NCBI GenBank assembly: GCA_029857655.1
Contig: JAOUGR010000103.1
Location: 1-7,179, forward strand
Length of the DNA: 7,179 nt
Direction of reading: 5' to 3'
DNA from: Gammaproteobacteria bacterium
Lineage (GTDB): Bacteria > Pseudomonadota > Gammaproteobacteria > Steroidobacterales > Steroidobacteraceae
Position numbers and translations under genes: made by a program. How positions within the stretch are numbered: the first letter of the stretch is position 1; each line of letters starts with the position of its first letter. This document shows, piece after piece, positions 1 through 4,364 of this stretch. The notes beneath the pieces were generated by a model. The model did no database searches. It saw nothing but the letters and a program-made list of their open reading frames with translations, and had not been told where the DNA came from.

Positions 1-1401
1 GTGCCGGCGTCCGGTGCACGCGTGATCGAGTTGCGGCTCAAGGAGCTCACGACCGCAAACCCCGCGTGGCGACCGAACATGATCGCGGTCGGTGCCGCGG
101 CCCAGTTGCTGCGGCTGGATCAGGAGGTGCTGGCGGACCTGATCGCCAAGCGCTTCCAGGACAAGGGACCGGCGATTGTGGCCGCGAACCTGGCGGCGGC
201 CCGCGCCGGCGCCGCGGCCGTCGCGCACCACGATCTTGGCTTCGGGCTGGCTCGGCCGGGAGCCGCGGGGACCAAGCGCTGGCTGATCACCGGCAACGAG
301 GCGGTCGGCCTGGGCGCCATTCGCGGTGGAATCCGATTTGCCGCCGCTTACCCGATCACGCCCGCTTCGGAGGTGCTGGAATGGCTGGCACCTAATCTCA
401 CGAAGGTCGGCGGCAGCCTGGTGCAGGCGGAGGACGAGCTTGCCTCAATCAATATGATCATCGGCGGTTCTTACGGTGGTGCGCCTTCGTTGACGGCCAC
501 CTCGGGTCCTGGCCTGTCGCTGATGGTCGAAGCGCTCGGGCTGGCCACGGCGGCCGAAGTGCCGATCGTCGTCGTCAACGTCATGCGAGGCGGGCCGTCG
601 ACCGGCATTCCGACAAAGTCCGAGCAATCGGACCTCAACATTGCGGTGTACGGCGTGCACGGCGACGCTCCCCACATCGTCGTCGCACCGCAGTCGATTC
701 CGGACTGCCTGCTGACGACGCAATGGGCGGTGCACCTCGCCGAAAGCCTGCAAGCGCCCGCGATCCTGCTGTCGGATCAGTTCCTGGGACAGGCGCTGGC
801 CGCGATAGCGCGGCCCGCCGACGTCAGCTTCATCGGCCAGCGGCAGAAGGCGGCCGCCGTCGTAGCGCCTTACCGCCGTTATGCGCTTACCGCCGATGGC
901 GTCTCGCCGATGGCGATCCCCGGGGTGCCGGACGGCCAATACACGGCCGAGAGCCTCACGCACACGGAACGCGGCCTGCCCAGCACCAGCTCAAGCGATC
1001 ACCACGCCCAGCTGGACAAGCGTCGCGACAAACTCGAGCGCTTTGCGTTCGGCGACTTGTGGGCGACGATTGAGGGGCAGGGCACGCTCGCCATCATCAC
1101 CTGGGGTTCCTTGACCGGCGCGGCCCGCGAAGCGGTTGCGCAACTGGCTCGGGGCGGCCGCCGGGTACGACTGATCGCTCCGCGGCTGCTGTCGCCGGCG
1201 CGGCCGGCGGAGATGGCGGCGGCGCTCGAGGGCGTGAACCGCCTGCTGGTCGTCGAGCAGAGCCACGGTGCCCAGTTCTACCGTTACCTGCGCGCCCACT
1301 ACTCGCTGCCAGCCGACACGGCGGTGCTGCACCGTCCGGGTCCCTTGCCGATTCGTCCCGGCGAGATATGTCGTGAGCTTCTGCGAGAGCAGTCTTCATG
1401 A
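1..1401 (+). CDS. korA: 2-oxoacid:ferredoxin oxidoreductase, fused gamma/alpha subunit (KorA type), 5' partial
   Basis: This is the larger subunit of a cytoplasmic TPP-dependent 2-oxoacid:ferredoxin oxidoreductase, which turns a 2-oxoacid plus CoA into an acyl-CoA, CO2 and reduced ferredoxin. In the visible 466 residues, about 1-75 are the tail of the gamma domain. About 95-270 are the pyrimidine-binding alpha domain, with YPITP at 117-121, an acidic QAEDE at 142-146, TATSGPG at 165-171 and RGGPSTG at 196-202. About 350-460 are the C-terminal alpha domain. Fused gamma/alpha proteins usually run to roughly 560-620 residues, so about 100-150 N-terminal residues lie before the window, and the GTG at position 1 is probably an internal valine. 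The TGA stop overlaps the korB start by 4 bp. The substrate cannot be read from sequence: 2-oxoglutarate is the family default, and phenylglyoxylate is possible from the neighbours. Enzyme class is secure; the substrate is not. Confidence 0.9.
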   Translation: MPASGARVIELRLKELTTANPAWRPNMIAVGAAAQLLRLDQEVLADLIAKRFQDKGPAIVAANLAAARAGAAAVAHHDLGFGLARPGAAGTKRWLITGNEAVGLGAIRGGIRFAAAYPITPASEVLEWLAPNLTKVGGSLVQAEDELASINMIIGGSYGGAPSLTATSGPGLSLMVEALGLATAAEVPIVVVNVMRGGPSTGIPTKSEQSDLNIAVYGVHGDAPHIVVAPQSIPDCLLTTQWAVHLAESLQAPAILLSDQFLGQALAAIARPADVSFIGQRQKAAAVVAPYRRYALTADGVSPMAIPGVPDGQYTAESLTHTERGLPSTSSSDHHAQLDKRRDKLERFAFGDLWATIEGQGTLAIITWGSLTGAAREAVAQLARGGRRVRLIAPRLLSPARPAEMAAALEGVNRLLVVEQSHGAQFYRYLRAHYSLPADTAVLHRPGPLPIRPGEICRELLREQSS

Positions 1402-2231
1402 GCGCAACCCTTGCCCCGGCCTGCCGCCCCGCGGACTATCGCTCAGCCGTCAAGCCGATCTGGTGTCCGGGATGTGGGGATTACCACGTTTTGATGGCGT
1501 TCACGCGAGCCTTTGCCGAGCTCGGCGTGCGTCCGGAACAGGTCGCGGTGGTATCCGGCATCGGTTGTTCGTCGAGAATCCCGGCGTACATGAATTGCTA
1601 CGGCTTCCACGGCGTGCACGGCCGCTCGCTTGCCGTCGCGGCCGGACTCAAGATCGTCCGCCCGGACCTGACGGTCGTGGTGGCAAGCGGCGACGGCGAC
1701 GGCTATTCAATCGGCGGCAATCATTTCCTGCACGCCTGCCGGCGCAATGTCGACCTGACCTATGTGGTCATGGACAACCACATCTATGGAATGACCAAGG
1801 GCCAGCCGTCACCAACCACCGAGCCCGACTTCGATACTGCGCTCGCGCCGGGCGGAACCGGCGTGCGGCCATTTCATCCGCTCGTGATCGCGTTGGCTTC
1901 CGGCGCGAATTTCGTGGCGCGCGCGTTTTCCGGCAACCCGGCCGAGACCGCCGGGATCCTCGTGGAAGCCGTGCGCCATCCCGGCTTCTCGTTCGTGGAG
2001 GTCCTGAGCCCGTGCGTGACCTACCGGCCGGATCAGCGGGCCTGGAAGGACCGCGTGCATCGCGCGCCAGTCGATGCCACCGACGACGCGGCGCGGGCGG
2101 CGCGCCGGGTGATGACCGATGACGGATTCAACCTGGGGGTGCTTTATCGTGGCAACCGGCCGCCGTATGCGCCGCCCGCCGGCAAGGCCATCACCGACCT
2201 TGCGGAACTGGAGCGGGAGTTCGAGTTATGA
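1398..2231 (+). CDS. korB: 2-oxoacid:ferredoxin oxidoreductase beta subunit (KorB type)
   Basis: This is the TPP- and [4Fe-4S]-binding beta subunit that pairs with the upstream alpha/gamma protein. It is 277 residues long, a normal length. Cys23 and Cys26 (WCPGCGDY), Cys57 (GIGCSSR) and Cys206 (LSPCVTY) fit the four conserved ligands of the family's single 4Fe-4S cluster. GDGDGYSIGGNH at 98-109 is the TPP/Mg diphosphate-binding motif, continued by MDNHIYGMTKGQPSPTT at 125-141, which is typical of 2-oxoacid oxidoreductase beta chains. The ATG overlaps the korA stop (ATGA), and the gene ends in another ATGA overlap with the ferritin-like gene, so the three genes are probably translationally coupled. 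No separate small ferredoxin-like delta subunit is visible, which fits the two-subunit KorAB type of denitrifying aromatic degraders. All key residues are intact. Confidence 0.93.
   Translation: MSATLAPACRPADYRSAVKPIWCPGCGDYHVLMAFTRAFAELGVRPEQVAVVSGIGCSSRIPAYMNCYGFHGVHGRSLAVAAGLKIVRPDLTVVVASGDGDGYSIGGNHFLHACRRNVDLTYVVMDNHIYGMTKGQPSPTTEPDFDTALAPGGTGVRPFHPLVIALASGANFVARAFSGNPAETAGILVEAVRHPGFSFVEVLSPCVTYRPDQRAWKDRVHRAPVDATDDAARAARRVMTDDGFNLGVLYRGNRPPYAPPAGKAITDLAELEREFEL
2215..2219 (+). promoter_or_regulatory. Ribosome binding site of the ferritin-like gene
   Basis: GGGAG sits 8 nt before the ATG, inside the last codons of korB. It supports the overlapping ATG as the real start. Confidence 0.55.
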
Positions 2232-2755
2232 GCGCCGACGCCCCACGCGCCGCGTCGCTGGTCGATCTGTACGCGATCGCTTACCAGATCGAAGCGGACG
2301 CGGTCGAGCGGTACACGATGCTCGCCGACCAGATGGAGATGCATAACAATCCGGCGCTCGTCGATGTCTTCCGCGACCTGGCGCGCGCCGAGGGAATCCA
2401 CCGCGACCAGATCTGCCGCATGGCCGGGGACTTCGACGTCGCGGCGCATGCTCACAAGGTGGCACGCTGGCGCATCGGCGAGAGTCCCGAATCCGCCGAT
2501 CTGGGCGCCGCCCAATACCTGATGACGCCGCACGATGCGCTGCAGATGGCGCTCGCCGCCGAACAGAGGGCACTGGAGTTCTTCAGGGAATTGCTGGGCA
2601 ACGCCGTGGATGCCGACGTCAGGCACCTCGCCGCGGAGCTGGTCGAGGAAGAAACCGGGCACGTCGCGCTGTGCCATCGCCTGCTGCTGCGCTATCCGCC
2701 ACCGGCCGGTGGCCGACCGGCCGGGGATCCCGATCCGCCGGCCTCGCAGGCTTAG
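2228..2755 (+). CDS. Rubrerythrin-type ferritin-like di-iron protein
   Basis: This is a 175-residue four-helix-bundle protein with a di-iron site. The expected ligands are present in order: Glu22 (QIEADAVERY), Glu55 with His58 (EGIH), Glu112 (AAEQRALEFF) and Glu142 with His145 (EETGH). This two-times-repeated E...ExxH layout is that of rubrerythrin/ferritin-like domains. There is no C-terminal rubredoxin domain; the last 20 residues are a proline- and glycine-rich tail. There is no signal peptide, so it should be cytoplasmic. The start overlaps the korB stop by 4 bp, so it belongs to the operon. Possible roles are peroxide or oxygen detoxification around the oxygen-sensitive KorAB and Mo-FeS enzymes, or iron handling for their clusters; neither can be chosen from sequence. 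The fold is well supported, the function is not known, and I recognise no gene symbol. Confidence 0.82.
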   Translation: MSADAPRAASLVDLYAIAYQIEADAVERYTMLADQMEMHNNPALVDVFRDLARAEGIHRDQICRMAGDFDVAAHAHKVARWRIGESPESADLGAAQYLMTPHDALQMALAAEQRALEFFRELLGNAVDADVRHLAAELVEEETGHVALCHRLLLRYPPPAGGRPAGDPDPPASQA

Positions 2756-2761
2756 GAGAAT

Positions 2762-2766
2762 GGAGG
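2762..2766 (+). promoter_or_regulatory. Strong Shine-Dalgarno sequence before a 19-codon ORF
   Basis: GGAGG lies 5 nt before the ATG at 2772. It is the best ribosome binding site between the ferritin-like gene and padC, yet the frame it opens is not that of padC and no in-frame padC start lies at a suitable distance from it. Confidence 0.4.
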
Positions 2767-2771
2767 TGCTC

Positions 2772-2831
2772 ATGCGCATGGACGAGTGCGGCAGGCGGGC
2801 CACGGGTGCGGAAGGATCCCGCGGTGGCTAG
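2772..2831 (+). CDS. Possible 19-residue leader peptide upstream of padC
   Basis: This short ORF follows a good GGAGG and would encode a peptide beginning MRMDECGRR; its TAG stop lies 6-8 nt inside padC in another frame. Ribosomes translating it would terminate right at the padC start region, so it could couple padC translation to that of the upstream genes. No family can be recognised in so short a peptide. It may equally be a chance ORF, or the remnant of a longer start region. Confidence 0.25.
   Translation: MRMDECGRRATGAEGSRGG
2810..2816 (+). promoter_or_regulatory. Ribosome binding site deciding the padC start
   Basis: GGAAGGA lies 7 nt before the GTG at 2824. It favours that GTG over the in-frame GTG at 2806 and the later ATG at 2839, neither of which has a comparable sequence at good spacing. 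Confidence 0.5.
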
Positions 2832-3474
2832 GTACATCATGGTCGTCGACCTGCGGCGCTGCATCGGCTGCCAGACCTGCACCGCCGCCTGCAAGCAGGC
2901 AAACGGCACGCCGCCTGGCGTGCAGTGGCGGCGGGTCGTCGACATCGAGACCGGCACGTATCCGGACGTCCGTCGCAGCTTCGTGCCGGTCAGCTGCATG
3001 CACTGCGGCGATCCGCCGTGCATGGATGTCTGCCCGACCCGGGCGACCTTCAAGCGTGACGACGGCCTCGTCGGCATCGATTACGAGCTGTGCATCGGCT
3101 GTGCGTATTGCGCGGTCGCGTGCCCTTACCAGCAACGCTTCAAGGTGCAGCGCGCGACATTCGCCTATGGCGGCGGGCCGAGCCCGGCGGAAGCCGCGCA
3201 GTTCGATCCGGCGCGTCTCGGCGTGTCGACGAAGTGCAACTTCTGCAGCGACCGCATCGATGCCGCGCGGGGCACCGGGCGAACACCGGGAATCGACCCG
3301 GAAGTGACCCCGGCCTGCGTCAATTCCTGCATCTCGGGCGCGCTGCACTTTGGCGACCGCGACGATCCGCAGAGCAACGTGTCGCAGCTGCTGCGCGAGA
3401 ATGAATTTTTCCGCATGCACGAGGAACTTGGCACGGATCCCGGCACGTACTACCTCGTGGAGGGCAGGCCATGA
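2824..3474 (+). CDS. padC: Four-[4Fe-4S] electron-transfer subunit of a Mo oxidoreductase (PadC/DmsB-like)
   Basis: This 216-residue protein is the electron-wire subunit of a DMSO-reductase-family complex. It carries exactly 16 ligand cysteines in four groups: 13/16/19/23, 58/61/66/70, 90/93/96/100, and 138/141/165/169. This is the DmsB/PsrB/NrfC arrangement for four [4Fe-4S] clusters. The GTG start gives MARYIMVVDLRRCIGC, the usual beginning of this family; the reading frame stays open further upstream but that part has no family character. There is no signal peptide, so it should be cytoplasmic, like the putative catalytic partner on the opposite strand. Its end overlaps padD by 4 bp. It should pass electrons from the Mo subunit to the membrane anchor. 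The phenylacetyl-CoA:acceptor oxidoreductase (PadC) name is inferred from partners; the fold and cluster count are certain. Confidence 0.85.
   Translation: MARYIMVVDLRRCIGCQTCTAACKQANGTPPGVQWRRVVDIETGTYPDVRRSFVPVSCMHCGDPPCMDVCPTRATFKRDDGLVGIDYELCIGCAYCAVACPYQQRFKVQRATFAYGGGPSPAEAAQFDPARLGVSTKCNFCSDRIDAARGTGRTPGIDPEVTPACVNSCISGALHFGDRDDPQSNVSQLLRENEFFRMHEELGTDPGTYYLVEGRP
3459..3464 (+). promoter_or_regulatory. Ribosome binding site of padD
   Basis: GGAGGG lies 6 nt before the padD ATG, inside the end of padC. It supports the overlapping start. Confidence 0.6.
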
Positions 3475-4343
3475 GCGCATCGATGCCCGGTTCGGTTGCG
3501 CCAAGACGGCAGGGCTTCTGGGACTGGCGCGCAGCCTGCAACTTCATCTTCGGCGGCGCGGGCGCCGGCACGCTCGTATACGCGGCGGTCATGTCGCCGC
3601 CGAGCGCGGGCCCGGGCCTGCTCGGCCTCGCGCTCGTGTGCTGCGGGCTGCTCTGCGTGTGGTTCGAAATCGGCCGGCCCTGGCGCGCGCTGAACGTCTT
3701 CCGGCATGCGCGCAGCTCGTGGATGACGCGCGAGGCGATCGTCTCCCTGCCGCTTCTCGGCGTCGGGCTTGGCGCCGCCTGGTACGGCAGCCGATGGCTG
3801 CCGTGGTTGACGGCCGCGCTCGCGCTCGCCTATGTCTACAGCCAGGCGCGCATGCTCCAGGGGGCGCGCGGCATCCCGGCCTGGCGCCATCCGCGCGTCG
3901 TCCCGCTGCTGATCGCGACCGGCCTCGCGGAAGGCGCCGGGCTCGGCATCGTGGCCCAGCTGCTGCTGGATCCGGCAACGCTCCCGGGCTGGGCCGCGCT
4001 GCTGCTGGTCGGCCTGATGCTGATCCGGGAGCTGGCGTTCGTCGCTTACCTGGGCAGCCTCGGCCCAGCCGAGGCGCCGACGCGGGCGCGCGCAGTGCTT
4101 GTGCGGTTCGGTCGCCGGCTCGTCGGGCTTGATGTGGCGGCAATCATTGCTGCCGCGTTTGGCACGATTGAACCGGGTCAGGCCTGGGCGGTCGGCCTCG
4201 CGGGGCTCGTGGCAGCGTTCGCTGGCGGGTGGTTCAAGTTCACGCTCGTGACCCGCGCGGCATATCACCAGGGCCTCGCGCTGTCGCTCACGCCGGTGCG
4301 CGGCTTCGGAACGACGCGGCCGGGCGCCCGGCCGGGCTGGTAA
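3471..4343 (+). CDS. padD: NrfD/DmsC-type membrane anchor and quinone-reacting subunit (PadD-like)
   Basis: This 290-residue polytopic membrane protein has about eight hydrophobic segments, roughly at 22-41, 48-66, 88-104, 108-126, 142-164, 171-195, 216-234 and 237-257. Family-like landmarks are the NFIFGGAGAGTL segment at 24-35, the loop EIGRPWRALNVFRHARSSW at 66-84 followed by the MTREA start of the next helix, and KFTLVTRAAYHQG near the C-terminus. NrfD/DmsC proteins anchor a Mo-FeS dimer to the membrane and exchange electrons with quinone. Here electrons would flow from PadB through PadC to the quinone pool. The gene overlaps padC by 4 bp and ends 21 bp from the convergent padB stop. Its last codons (RPGARPG) contain an 18-bp perfect palindrome. 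Membrane-anchor class is well supported; the PadD name follows from the complex assignment. Confidence 0.82.
   Translation: MSASMPGSVAPRRQGFWDWRAACNFIFGGAGAGTLVYAAVMSPPSAGPGLLGLALVCCGLLCVWFEIGRPWRALNVFRHARSSWMTREAIVSLPLLGVGLGAAWYGSRWLPWLTAALALAYVYSQARMLQGARGIPAWRHPRVVPLLIATGLAEGAGLGIVAQLLLDPATLPGWAALLLVGLMLIRELAFVAYLGSLGPAEAPTRARAVLVRFGRRLVGLDVAAIIAAAFGTIEPGQAWAVGLAGLVAAFAGGWFKFTLVTRAAYHQGLALSLTPVRGFGTTRPGARPGW
4317..4334. terminator. 18-bp perfect palindrome near the convergent gene ends
   Basis: This all-G+C inverted repeat begins CGGCCGGGC and reads the same on both strands. It lies at the 3' end of padD, a few bases before its stop and about 30 bp beyond the padB stop. A hairpin here could slow polymerase or protect mRNA ends for both converging transcripts. 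No T-run follows on either strand, so it is not a classic intrinsic terminator, and in GC-rich coding DNA it may be chance. Confidence 0.25.
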
Positions 4344-4364
4344 ACAGGACTTACGAAGTACGAC

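Noticed and set aside
1..3. GTG at the first base as the true korA start
   Set aside because: The visible protein begins in the middle of a gamma domain, so the gene almost certainly starts upstream of the window.
445..963. Long minus-strand open frame inside korA
   Set aside because: Arginine-rich low-complexity translation with no family motif; a GC-bias shadow of korA, whose own frame has clear catalytic motifs.
2698..2713. 16-bp palindrome (GCCACCGGCCGGTGGC) near the end of the ferritin-like gene
   Set aside because: It lies within Pro/Gly/Ala codons of a GC-rich tail more than 40 bp before the stop, has no T-run, and the operon appears to continue; more likely chance than a terminator.
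2671..2823. Earlier ATG start for the padC frame, adding 51 residues
   Set aside because: The extension overlaps the ferritin-like gene, has no family character or signal peptide, and the GTG at 2824 with GGAAGGA gives the normal family N-terminus.
3450..4268. 272-codon minus-strand open frame opposite padD
   Set aside because: Hydrophilic Arg/Ala/Gln-rich translation with no domain; padD in the plus frame has coherent membrane helices and family motifs.
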